Source: CAZMNY01 sp964567745 (GTDB taxonomy: Bacteria; Planctomycetota; Planctomycetia; Pirellulales; Pirellulaceae). Taken from it: a DNA stretch of 64,000 nucleotides. The position numbers and the translations under genes were made by a program. Under the pieces are notes generated by a model, which was not told the DNA's origin, made no database searches, and was given only the letters and a program-made list of their open reading frames with translations. Positions 51,665 to 60,073 of the stretch are shown one piece after another. The stretch covers positions 39,002 through 103,001 of the forward strand of contig CAZMNY010000030.1 of the NCBI GenBank assembly GCA_964567745.1, written 5' to 3'. How positions within the stretch are numbered: position 1 is the first letter of the stretch; the number at the start of each line of letters is the position of its first letter.

Positions 51665-52777
51665 CTAGTCTTGCACTCGCCGGACGCGGTGGTTGTTCGT
51701 GTCGCCGATGAATATGTGGCCATTTGGTGCGACGCAGATGCCATGAGGTCGATCCAATTGTGCCTTGGTCGCCGATCCGTTGTCACCACTTCCTCCGCGG
51801 CGAGATGGTCCGCCGCCGGCGACTGTCGTGATGCGATTGGCTTTCAAATCGATGCTGCGGATCGCTTGATTCTCGGTGTCGACCACCACCACCCGACCCT
51901 TGGGCCCGACTGCGATTCCTTTGGGGCCGTTGAATGTGGCGAGTTTCGGATCGCCGCCATCACCAGAAAATCCCTTCTTCCCGGAGCCCGCAATGTGGGT
52001 CAATCGCATTGTCTTGAGGTCCATCCGCCATACGCTGTGGCCCTCTCGCAAAGCGATCCAAAGCGTGTCGCCTTGAACGCACAGCGCACGGGGACCAACC
52101 ATCGATTTACCGGTCGCGGATTGTCCGTCCTGCGGCAGTTTTCGATCGCCAGTCCCCGCGATGGTCTCGACCAATCCAGTCGCCAGGCTGATCCGGCGAA
52201 CCCGATGATTGCCGATGTCGGCGACGTACAGATGGCCGCGAGTGTCGAGTGCAATACTGTGAGGCCGGCGGAACTTGGCGCGAATCGCTGGACCTCCGTC
52301 GCCCGCAAAACCAGCCTCGCCCGTGCCCGCAATCGTCGTGATCACGCCCGTCTTCGCATCGACTCGCCGCACCAGGTGGTTTTGCATCTCGACAAAGAAC
52401 ATGTTGCCCGCCTCGTCAAAGCGAACCTCGTATGGCTCATTCAAAGAGGCCTCAGTGGCCGGTCCGCCGTCACCTGAATAGCCCTTCTTTCCATTGCCGG
52501 CAACCGTTTTAATTCGGCCCGTCTTCAGATCGACTCGCAATACTCGGGGGTTCTGCACCTCGGTGACGTAGAGCGCTCCGTCCGGTCCGATCTCGACGCC
52601 AAACGGTTGGCCGACATTCGTCTCAACGGCAACTCCAGCGCCGCCGTTGTTGCTCGACTCGCCGGTCCCCGCGACGCTATCAATTCCTCCGCCAGCGATT
52701 GCCGTTGTCGCCAAGACGAATGAAACAGCAATCATCCAACTGATTCGAACCAGGCTATCTTTTCTTGACAGACGCAT
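51665..52777 (-). CDS. Exported NHL-repeat beta-propeller protein
   Basis: 370 residues, signal peptide near 1-27 (ISWMIAVSFVLATTAIAGG). Six NHL blades with the repeating N-x-(V/L)xR(R/V)D and GTGxxGxxGDGGPA loops: KTVAGNGKKGYSGDGGPA, TTIAGTGEAGFAGDGGPA, THIAGSGKKGFSGDGGDP, TTVAGGGPSRRGGSGDNG, and NHRVRRVQD at the end. A closed propeller of binding function; no catalytic motif. It stands as a single gene; the region 52778-53178 after it holds no recognisable element. Confidence 0.9.
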   Translation of the reverse strand: MRLSRKDSLVRISWMIAVSFVLATTAIAGGGIDSVAGTGESSNNGGAGVAVETNVGQPFGVEIGPDGALYVTEVQNPRVLRVDLKTGRIKTVAGNGKKGYSGDGGPATEASLNEPYEVRFDEAGNMFFVEMQNHLVRRVDAKTGVITTIAGTGEAGFAGDGGPAIRAKFRRPHSIALDTRGHLYVADIGNHRVRRISLATGLVETIAGTGDRKLPQDGQSATGKSMVGPRALCVQGDTLWIALREGHSVWRMDLKTMRLTHIAGSGKKGFSGDGGDPKLATFNGPKGIAVGPKGRVVVVDTENQAIRSIDLKANRITTVAGGGPSRRGGSGDNGSATKAQLDRPHGICVAPNGHIFIGDTNNHRVRRVQD

Positions 52778-53178
52778 TTTTGTTGACCCTGTTTGAAGTC
52801 GGCCGCGTGTTCTTAGTCGTGAGTAAGTATCTTAATCTGTTTCGATAGAGGACGTTGCTCGGTCTGCATTGTCTCTTTTTCCTCCCCACTCGTTACTCAG
52901 TTGGCTGCCTTGCGTGCGGCGACGGGTTATACGAATCCGCTTTCTTACGCACCGCTTCGCGATCTCCACATGGTCCCTTTCTCGCGACCGCCCGGCTTCA
53001 CTCCTTTGCTTGTTTTGGAGTGTCAAAACTTCGCTGCCGATCCGCGAAATCGATTGCGTCCCGCAACCGCTCGCCAAATTCGACGGCGAATGACTATTGA
53101 CAAATGACCTTCGATGCATGACGTTCCGTCGTACGCCGCTATCAAACTCGGTTACTCTCCACGCGAGCTTGCGACAAA
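52778..53178. other. Gene-free region before the dicarboxylate symporter
   Basis: No family-like frame on either strand; several short open frames overlap and lack signals. A promoter for the symporter should lie here but none with two good boxes was read. Confidence 0.5.
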
Positions 53179-54657
53179 ATGCGACTAGCCCTTCACTGGC
53201 AGATCTTCGTGGGCATGGTGCTCGGCGCCATCATCGGACTAACACTCAACGCCATGGTAGGTGAGAGTACCTGGACATCGGACTCGGACGACGACCTTCC
53301 CGCCGGCGTCGCTAGCGCCGAAGTTCATGACACGCCCGATGTCAGCACGATCAATTGGGTGACGGATGACGGTGAAGAGAAGAAGGCAGTCATCGATGGT
53401 TCGAGAAGAATTGTCGACAGCGTCGCCTCAGTCAAGACTCTGAAAGAGAAGTCGCCCGTCGCGCACGACTTGTTCATAAACCACGGCCGATCCGCTTCGC
53501 GCCAGGTCGGCGATATTTGCTCCCGTTTGGGCGGGCTGTTCTTGCGCATGCTCCGGATGGTCGCGCTGCCGCTCATCGTCTCGTCGCTGATTAGCGGCGT
53601 AATGGGCCTCGGCGACGCATCGCGACTGGGGCGAATGTTCGGCCGCACGATGGCGTATTATCTCTGCACGAGTTTGCTCGCCATCTGCACCGGCTTGTTC
53701 ATGGTCAATCTCATTCGACCCGGGCTCTCGGGAGAAGAGCCAAACGTCGACATGGCCACTGGCGACGCACTCGTCGGCAATCAGAGCATCGGCGAAGTAC
53801 TGTTCGAACAACTTGAAAACGCAATTCCGGGAAACCCATTCGGAGCATTAGCCGGTGCCGAATATCTTTCGATAATTTCATTCAGCATCGCCTTCGCCGT
53901 TTTTGCTTTGCTTCAAGGCGGCGATGTCGCGAGCTGGGTGAAAACGACGGCGGATGCGGTGTTTGCTGTGATGATGCGAATGACAATGGCGATCATCAAG
54001 CTCGCGCCAATCGGCGTGTTCTTCTTGATGGTATTTGTGACGGCAACTCAAGGGCCCGAGGTCTTTCGGTTGTTGTTCTGGTACATGTTGGCGGTCAGTT
54101 CCGCACTCGCGATTCATGCGTTCGTTGTGCTTCCGCTCATCCTATATTTTGTCGCCAAACGTAACCCGTGGGAGTTCGCTCGGGCGATGAGTCCCGCGTT
54201 GTTGACGGCATTCAGTTCGGCCTCGAGCAACGGCACGCTGCCGTTGACGCTGGCGAGTGTCGAGAATCGCGCCGGCGTGAGCAATCGAGTTAGCTCGTTT
54301 GTGTTGCCGCTCGGCGCCACTATCAATATGGACGGTACAGCGCTGTATGAAGCGGTTGCGGTGATTTTTATCGCGCAAATGTACAACGGGCAAAACCTCC
54401 CGCCCGAGACGCAGCTGATCGTCGTCGTCACCGCCCTGCTCGCCAGTATCGGCGCCGCCGGCATACCTCACGCCGGACTTGTGATGATGGTGATCATCCT
54501 GCAAGCCGTTGGGCTTCCGCCAGAGATGCAAGGCGTCATCCTCGCCGTCGACCGTGTGCTCGATATGTGCCGCACGTCCGTCAACGTCTGGAGCGATTCA
54601 TGCGGCTGTGCTGTGATCAGCCAGTTGGATCAGACAGCCACGCCAGCCAAGGCGTGA
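53179..54657 (+). CDS. Dicarboxylate/amino acid:cation symporter (DAACS) with large loop
   Basis: 492 residues, longer than the usual 420-450. The first membrane segment (WQIFVGMVLGAIIGLTLN) is followed by a hydrophilic insert of about 100 residues (30-130) before RMLRMVALPLIVSSLISGVM. Family motifs: FSSASSNGTLPLTLA near 350 (serine-rich re-entrant loop), PLGATINMDGTALYEA, IGAAGIPHAGLVMM and DRVLDMCRTSVNVWSDS. Imports C4-dicarboxylates or glutamate with sodium or protons. The insert is probably outside the membrane and could be a domain of its own; no match is recognised. Confidence 0.92.
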   Translation: MRLALHWQIFVGMVLGAIIGLTLNAMVGESTWTSDSDDDLPAGVASAEVHDTPDVSTINWVTDDGEEKKAVIDGSRRIVDSVASVKTLKEKSPVAHDLFINHGRSASRQVGDICSRLGGLFLRMLRMVALPLIVSSLISGVMGLGDASRLGRMFGRTMAYYLCTSLLAICTGLFMVNLIRPGLSGEEPNVDMATGDALVGNQSIGEVLFEQLENAIPGNPFGALAGAEYLSIISFSIAFAVFALLQGGDVASWVKTTADAVFAVMMRMTMAIIKLAPIGVFFLMVFVTATQGPEVFRLLFWYMLAVSSALAIHAFVVLPLILYFVAKRNPWEFARAMSPALLTAFSSASSNGTLPLTLASVENRAGVSNRVSSFVLPLGATINMDGTALYEAVAVIFIAQMYNGQNLPPETQLIVVVTALLASIGAAGIPHAGLVMMVIILQAVGLPPEMQGVILAVDRVLDMCRTSVNVWSDSCGCAVISQLDQTATPAKA

Positions 54658-54663
54658 GTTGCG

Positions 54664-54817
54664 AATGCAAAGTGGGCGAGTGAGACGAGCTCGTTGGGGG
54701 CTGGGTGCGGGGCTCCGTCCTCGTTTCATTTTGCACTTTGCACTCCTCACTTTGCACTAACCGCGAAAGTGTTGGCTATAGCTAATGAATCTGATTCACC
54801 GAACGAGCAAGCTCGTT
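54664..54817. repeat. Cluster of dispersed repeats, includes AACGAGC palindrome copy 5
   Basis: GCAAAGTGGGCGAG, TTTTGCACTTTGCAC and TTTGCAC (54729-54759), then the palindrome AACGAGCAAGCTCGTT at 54802-54817 with TCTGATTCACCG on its left. All stand between the symporter stop and the convergent membrane-protein gene. No gene in the remaining bases to 54924. Confidence 0.6.
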
Positions 54818-54924
54818 GGGGTCTTCATTCCATTGTGCGCTTTGGATTCTCCACTTGGCACTTTCCACTGAATAGCGCGACGCGAATTTGTCACCAAGAC
54901 GCCCACCGGCGCACAACGCCAACC

Positions 54925-55842
54925 TCAAAAGCCGCCGTCATCTCCGCCGTCATCTCCGCCATCATCGCCCGCGTCATCGGGTCCGTCGTCGATGTCCTGC
55001 GCGGCGTGCTCGACCATGGCTTGGTCGGCGTCGTCTTGCGACTCGCTCATGTCGACTTCGGTGCGGCGTCGGTGGTCGAGCAGCGAATCGATCGCTGTGC
55101 CCAACCAAAGTGAGGCAAAGGGGACGTTCTTGAATCGCTTGTATCCCGACTTCGTCCGGTGCTGAATATCAGCGGCGCCCATGATGAGCAGCTCGAGAAG
55201 ATCTTTCGTTTCGCGCTTCAGGCCTCTCGCAAAAATCGGCTCGCGAGTTGTTCCTTGCAGAAAGCGATGTTCATAGACGTAGGACTCGTCCAATTCCACT
55301 CGGTGGAACAGCCAGGCCCAAGTCACCTCGGCGCAGATCAACAGGGCGAACAGGTACATTGAGATAATGTAGAAGCCGTAGGAAACTGTCGGGTTCAACG
55401 CGATAACATATTGTCGAATCGCTGTCAGTGGGTTCAAAGCGAACTCGACTGTTGCGATATAGGCGAGTCCGAAGAAGGCGACGAGTCCGATAGCCATCAC
55501 CATCGTGCGGATCACGTCGAAGTTGTACATCACCGTCATGAAGCAGACGAGCAGTCCCGCGAACCAGACCAAGAGCAGCCAACCTGGATTAATTGCCGTT
55601 GTCGACAAGGCCGCGAGAATTCCGCTTCCCCAAATCATGGGATGCATGTAGACCGAGTCGCCGTACCAGACAAACTTGACGGTGTAGATTCGCCGACTGT
55701 CTCGAATAACTTGTCCTCGGATATAGCTCAAGAAGTGTTTGTTGAAGTTCTTGAAGGCGAAGACAAACGGCCAGGCGAGCAACCAAAATGGCCAGAGCCA
55801 AATGGGCATCTTCTTTTCAGATTTGGAGTTGCTGTCTGCCAT
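54925..55842 (-). CDS. Membrane protein of unknown function, acidic tail
   Basis: 305 residues from ATG 55842 (MADSNSKSEKKMPIWLW); the frame is open to 56139 and ATG 55950 is an alternative. Seven or so hydrophobic segments: IWLWPFWLLAWPFVFAF, IWGSGILAALSTTAI, WLLLVWFAGLLVCFMTV, VMAIGLVAFFGLAYIA, YGFYIISMYLFALLICA. The last 45 residues turn cytoplasmic and acidic (DDADQAMVEHAAQDIDDG, then GDDGG triplicated). I do not recognise the family. The tail is encoded by short tandem units at 54928-54962. It is convergent with the symporter. Confidence 0.7.
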   Translation of the reverse strand: MADSNSKSEKKMPIWLWPFWLLAWPFVFAFKNFNKHFLSYIRGQVIRDSRRIYTVKFVWYGDSVYMHPMIWGSGILAALSTTAINPGWLLLVWFAGLLVCFMTVMYNFDVIRTMVMAIGLVAFFGLAYIATVEFALNPLTAIRQYVIALNPTVSYGFYIISMYLFALLICAEVTWAWLFHRVELDESYVYEHRFLQGTTREPIFARGLKRETKDLLELLIMGAADIQHRTKSGYKRFKNVPFASLWLGTAIDSLLDHRRRTEVDMSESQDDADQAMVEHAAQDIDDGPDDAGDDGGDDGGDDGGF

Positions 55843-56231
55843 AGGTTTCTTCTTTATTTTGGGATTCGAATGGATCGCTGACTTTTGCGGTGCCTTGGCC
55901 GGAATCGGTTGGTTCAAACTCGACAAGCTATCTTGAACGTGGCTCCTCATTTTTCGTCTCCCAAAGGACAAAAGAGTTGCGCCAACGCTTCTCGATCGAA
56001 AGGCGGCGAATGGAAACTCGCGGCGAGTTGATGGGAGTAATTCGTTTTTGAGGATTCGTTCTTTGGGCTCCAGTTCCAGTGGAAAAACGCGGCAACTGCA
56101 AGTTTGCGCCTGATTCTTGCCGAATTCAACGAGCCGCAAAGAAAAATCACTGCCAAAAATAGGGCGGAAACCGCCCGGTTTGTGGGCGCAGGATGTTCGT
56201 TTGGGACACTCTCGCCGTCTTGCGATCCGGT

Positions 56232-57563
56232 CTATCTGACGCTGATGCCACGTTGTCTAAGCGCTGACGCCAACGCGGTTTTGGGCTCATCTTCGCCATG
56301 CACCAAAACAACCTCGCCCGGCGTTTCCGACATGTTCGTGCAAAAGTCGACCAAGTTTTGCTGATCCGCGTGAGCTGAATATCCGGAAATGGAATGGACG
56401 TTCGCTTGAATCTCAACGTCACGACCTTGCAGTCGCACCGACTTGCCGCCGCCTTGAATCACGCGACCCGGCGTACCGCGCCCCTGATACCCAACGAACA
56501 AGACATCGGTATTCGGCCGGTCCAAGAAGGCCTCGAGATAGTTCAGGATGCGACCGCCTGTGCACATTCCGCTGCCAGCCACCACGACAGCCGGAAGATT
56601 GCTTCTTCGCAAATAGTTGAGCGTCGATTTGTGCTCGTCGTGATCACCAATAGTCGTCAGGTTTTCGAAGACCAATGGTTGTTCGTCGTATCGCAATACT
56701 CGCTGCGCCTCTTGGTCCCAGAATGGCTGCAAGTCCTTGTAGATTTCTGTAAACCGAGATGCCAGCGGCGAGTCGACGATGACATCGACCGCTTTCATCA
56801 AACTGCGCCCTTTCGATTGTTGAATGCGTTCGAAGATGCCATTCATCTCGTAGAGCAACTCTTGCGTACGGCCCAGGCTAAACGCGGGAATGATCGTGAC
56901 TCCCTGATCATCGAGCGTTTTTCGCAGAACCGATTCAAGCGTCTGCTGCCGGCGATCGCGACCGTCGTGGACCTTGTCGCCGTACGTCGACTCGAGAACC
57001 AGTAGGTCGGCGCGCTCCGGCGGTTGCGGGTCCTTGAGCAGCGGTGCGTGCGGCGCGCCGAGGTCGCCGGAGAAGACGATTCGCTTGTCTCGATAATCGA
57101 GCTCGACGAAGGCCGAGCCGAGAATGTGGCCGGCGGGCTGCAGTCGAATCTTGGCCCCCTTTTCGACCTCCGTCCACTCGTCATAGGCGAGCGGCCGCAG
57201 CTGGGAGGCGACGACTTTTTGGAACTGCGAAATCATCCGCTCATTTTTTGTGAACCCAATTCGCAAAGCATCCTGCAACACCAAAGGGAGCAACATGGCT
57301 GTCGGTTGTGAGCAATAGATCGGGCCACGAAAACCGGCCGCCAGAAGATAGGGCAGGCGGCCCACGTGGTCGATGTGCACATGAGTCAAGATCATCGAAT
57401 GAATGTCGTCGATCGGAAACTCAATCTCCAAATCGGGATGACGCTTCGCGTCCTGGCCCTGAAACAATCCACAGTCGACCAGAACGGAGCCGCCGCCTTC
57501 CATGCGCAATTGATGGCAAGAGCCCGTCACGCCCTCGTGACCGCCATGATGAATTAATTCCAT
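56232..57563 (-). CDS. Beta-CASP metallo-beta-lactamase RNA-processing nuclease
   Basis: 443 residues, starts MELIHHGGHEGVTGSCHQL. Motifs: LTHVHIDHVGRLP (HxHxDH), the motif-3 region GHILGSAFVEL, FSGDLG (Asp), and the beta-CASP signatures FSLGRTQELLYEM, PAVVVAGSGMCTGGRILNYLE, IQANVHSISGYSAHADQQNL (third-site His) and VLVHGEDEPKTALA. The family covers CPSF-73-like and RNase-J-like ribonucleases; the length (443) and lack of KH domain fit the stand-alone group. Predicted cytoplasmic RNA 5'/3'-end processor. It stands alone. Confidence 0.93.
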   Translation of the reverse strand: MELIHHGGHEGVTGSCHQLRMEGGGSVLVDCGLFQGQDAKRHPDLEIEFPIDDIHSMILTHVHIDHVGRLPYLLAAGFRGPIYCSQPTAMLLPLVLQDALRIGFTKNERMISQFQKVVASQLRPLAYDEWTEVEKGAKIRLQPAGHILGSAFVELDYRDKRIVFSGDLGAPHAPLLKDPQPPERADLLVLESTYGDKVHDGRDRRQQTLESVLRKTLDDQGVTIIPAFSLGRTQELLYEMNGIFERIQQSKGRSLMKAVDVIVDSPLASRFTEIYKDLQPFWDQEAQRVLRYDEQPLVFENLTTIGDHDEHKSTLNYLRRSNLPAVVVAGSGMCTGGRILNYLEAFLDRPNTDVLFVGYQGRGTPGRVIQGGGKSVRLQGRDVEIQANVHSISGYSAHADQQNLVDFCTNMSETPGEVVLVHGEDEPKTALASALRQRGISVR

Positions 57564-58046
57564 GTTTCTTCCTTCTCGTTGGCACGGCGATGGGTCAAGG
57601 TGATTCGCTACGACAGGGTTCGGTTATACGCAGTTGGTGGATCTCCTGCCGCCAAACGCCTCTAGTTCCACTGTCTGGCCACAAACCGACTCGGCAGATC
57701 GAGTGCAAAGTGATTGAGTGCCAAGTGCAAAATGAAAGACCTCAAAGCGTCGCATGCCCGACTTCGCCCAGTCGCGGTAGCTGGGGCTGGAAGTTGGTTG
57801 GGGTTGGCTTCGGCTAAAGGTGTCTGCCACGTGGCTCCGTCGTAACGCGCATTTTTTGCACATCGCGTCCAAGTGTCGACTAGCCGTGAAACAGTCGAGT
57901 GGCGGCAAATTGTTGGACCGCCAAGCGGGGCTAGACCAGCATTTGCCGCTGGAAGTTGGCCACCGCCCAGAAACTCAAGCGGAAATGCTCGACCTATCGT
58001 GTTGATTTGCGACCCTTTCCGCCCTGAAAACTAGGCTCTGAACCAT
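57564..58046. other. Gene-free region with a dispersed repeat
   Basis: GTGCAAAGTGATTGAGTGCC and AAGTGCAAAATG (57711-57733) are the reverse of the TTTGCAC family. No further gene or RNA is supported; several minus-strand frames are short and unlike any protein known to me. Confidence 0.5.
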
Positions 58047-58074
58047 TTGAAAGTCGTCTCGATTGGGGTATCAT
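58047..58074 (+). promoter_or_regulatory. Likely promoter of floA
   Basis: TTGAAA at 58047-58052 and TATCAT at 58069-58074 with 16 bases between; the transcript would start near 58082 and give a leader of about 70 bases before ATG 58151. Good boxes, position fits. Confidence 0.45.
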
Positions 58075-58150
58075 CAGCCGTATTCCGCCGTCGCTCGATT
58101 GACGCGGCGAGTGTTGATTGAGTTTTTTGAAAACCATTTTGAGCTGCATC

Positions 58151-59152
58151 ATGTCCCAACTCGCAATGATTAATTCTCCGATCTTGTTGGCTGTTGAGTG
58201 GGGTTGGGTCGCGCTAATTGCTGGGCTGTTGATAGCCGGCGTCTTCAGTTTGGTTTTCATCTGGGCGCTGTTCAAGTACGGCGCCTTGTGGCTGAGGGCG
58301 TATATGTCGTCGGCCAATGTGAGTCTTTGGGAGCTGATCAGTATGGGGTTCATGAAGGTGAACCCAAAACTGATGGTGGACGCCAAGATCATGGCGTCGC
58401 AAGCCGGCCTCAACCTCGACAACAAACATGGTATTCCGACGGACCGTTTGTCCGCGCACTTTCTCGCTGCTGGAAATGTCCCGAATGTGATCCGAGCCAT
58501 CATCGCCGCCAACCGAGCGGGCATTGATCTCGACTTTGATCGCGCCGCGGCGATCGACCTGGCCGGACGCGATGTGCTCGACGCCGTGCGCACCAGCGTC
58601 AACCCGCGTGTGATTGATTGCCCTGATCCTCGCCGAAGCGGAAAGACAACGCTGAGCGCTATCGCCCAAGATGGAGTTGAACTGAGAATTCGAGCGCGGG
58701 TTACCGTGCGAACGAATCTCGCTCAATTGATCGGTGGCGCCACCGAGGAAACTGTTATCGCCAGGGTCGGCGAGGGCATTATTACGGCGATCGGATCGGC
58801 GACGAAGCATGGCGAGGTGTTGGAGAATCCAGATCGAATCACCAAGGCTGTGCTCGATCGCGGACTCGACGCTCAAACCGCCTTCGCGATCGTCTCGATC
58901 GACATCGCCGATATCGATGTCGGCGAAAACATTGGAGCTCGACTTCAAGCCGACCAGGCCGAAGCGGACACTCGGGTTGCTCGAGCTGAAGCGGAACAAC
59001 ATCGCGCGGTCGCCATCGCGCAAGAACAGGAAATGAAGGCCAAGGTTTCCGAGAACCGAGCCCGGCTCGTGCTCGCCGAAGCTGAAGTGCCGAAGGCCAT
59101 GGCGGAAGCTCTTCGCGAAGGCCGGTTGTTCACGGAAAAAAATGGCGCGTAG
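58151..59152 (+). CDS. floA: Flotillin-like protein FloA
   Basis: 333 residues from ATG 58151 (MSQLAMINSPILLAVEWGWV). One hydrophobic hairpin at about 18-40 anchors it to the inner face of the membrane; the long SPFH-like part (NVSLWELISMGFMKVNPKLM, LQADQAEADTRVARAEAEQH) ends in helical Ala/Glu-rich sequence of the coiled-coil kind. FloA organises membrane microdomains with other membrane proteins. The 39-bp gap to the following gene suggests cotranscription. Promoter boxes are at 58047-58074. Confidence 0.93.
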   Translation: MSQLAMINSPILLAVEWGWVALIAGLLIAGVFSLVFIWALFKYGALWLRAYMSSANVSLWELISMGFMKVNPKLMVDAKIMASQAGLNLDNKHGIPTDRLSAHFLAAGNVPNVIRAIIAANRAGIDLDFDRAAAIDLAGRDVLDAVRTSVNPRVIDCPDPRRSGKTTLSAIAQDGVELRIRARVTVRTNLAQLIGGATEETVIARVGEGIITAIGSATKHGEVLENPDRITKAVLDRGLDAQTAFAIVSIDIADIDVGENIGARLQADQAEADTRVARAEAEQHRAVAIAQEQEMKAKVSENRARLVLAEAEVPKAMAEALREGRLFTEKNGA

Positions 59153-59203
59153 GTCTCAGCCGCCTTTCGATCTCAGTCGCGTTTCGCACCAGTGGAATAC
59201 ACT

Positions 59204-60073
59204 ATGAGTATCGTTGTGATTTTGCTCTCTGTGATAGGTGCCGATCCCGAACCCAACGGCCCCAATGCCGAGCAGACCAAGTTGCTCAAGACGTTCCGTT
59301 CGGAGTTCGTTCATATCACGCCCGGAGTTGGCAAATTCCCCAGCCATTACCAAATGGGACGCGCCAGCGCCGACCCATCCGAAGCGCCGGTGCACAAGGT
59401 GACGATGGACGAGCCGTTCTTCATGGCCAAATATGAAGTTCCTCAAAATCTTTGGGAGGCGATCATGGGTGCCAACCCAAGTCGCTGGAAGGGACCTCGC
59501 AACTCCGTCGAGATGTTGACGTTTCAAGAGGCGGAGGAGTTTTGCCAGCGATGCACGCGACTGATGCGAGCGGCCAAGTTGATTGGAAGCGACGAAGAGA
59601 TTCGGCTACCTAGCGAAGCGGAATGGGAATACACAGCTCGAGCGGGTACGACCACGATCTACTCATTCGGCGACGACGAGAAAAAGCACGTCGACTACGC
59701 CTGGTCGAACGTGAATGCCTCCGGCAACGATCCGCCGGTCGGAGTGAAGGAGCCCAATCCGTGGGGGCTTTACGACATCCACGGCTATCTTTGGGAGTGG
59801 TGTTCCGACCGAGCCCATGAGAACTATCAGGGCGCTCCGACGAACGCCAAACCGTGGCTTAAGGGCGGCAACGCCAAACGCCGAGTTATTCGAGGCGGCA
59901 GCTGGAAGGACAAGCCTCGGCAATTGACCAGCTCCTTCCGCAGCCCCGCGTTTCGCTCGACCAAAGGGCCGGTCGCCGGCGCCGGCGGAATTCCAGCCGA
60001 CACCCGCGACGACGCCCTCGGGCTTCGCTGCGTCCTTGCGAAGACGCCAGCCGACTCTAAAGCTCAACGATAA
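59204..60073 (+). CDS. SUMF1/formylglycine-generating-enzyme-like protein
   Basis: 289 residues from ATG 59204 (GTG 59192 is an alternative). A short hydrophobic N-terminus (MSIVVILLSVIGA) suggests export. Family text: FVHITPGVGKFPSHYQMGRA, VTMDEPFFMAKYEVPQNLWE, IRLPSEAEWEYTARAGTTT, GYLWEWCSDRA, VIRGGSWKDKP, ALGLRCVLAK. FGE enzymes activate sulfatases by converting Cys to formylglycine; in planctomycetes many members lack the activity and serve other roles. The catalytic Cys pair is not clear here. The 3' end overlaps the TonB gene on the other strand by 17 bp. Confidence 0.85.
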   Translation: MSIVVILLSVIGADPEPNGPNAEQTKLLKTFRSEFVHITPGVGKFPSHYQMGRASADPSEAPVHKVTMDEPFFMAKYEVPQNLWEAIMGANPSRWKGPRNSVEMLTFQEAEEFCQRCTRLMRAAKLIGSDEEIRLPSEAEWEYTARAGTTTIYSFGDDEKKHVDYAWSNVNASGNDPPVGVKEPNPWGLYDIHGYLWEWCSDRAHENYQGAPTNAKPWLKGGNAKRRVIRGGSWKDKPRQLTSSFRSPAFRSTKGPVAGAGGIPADTRDDALGLRCVLAKTPADSKAQR

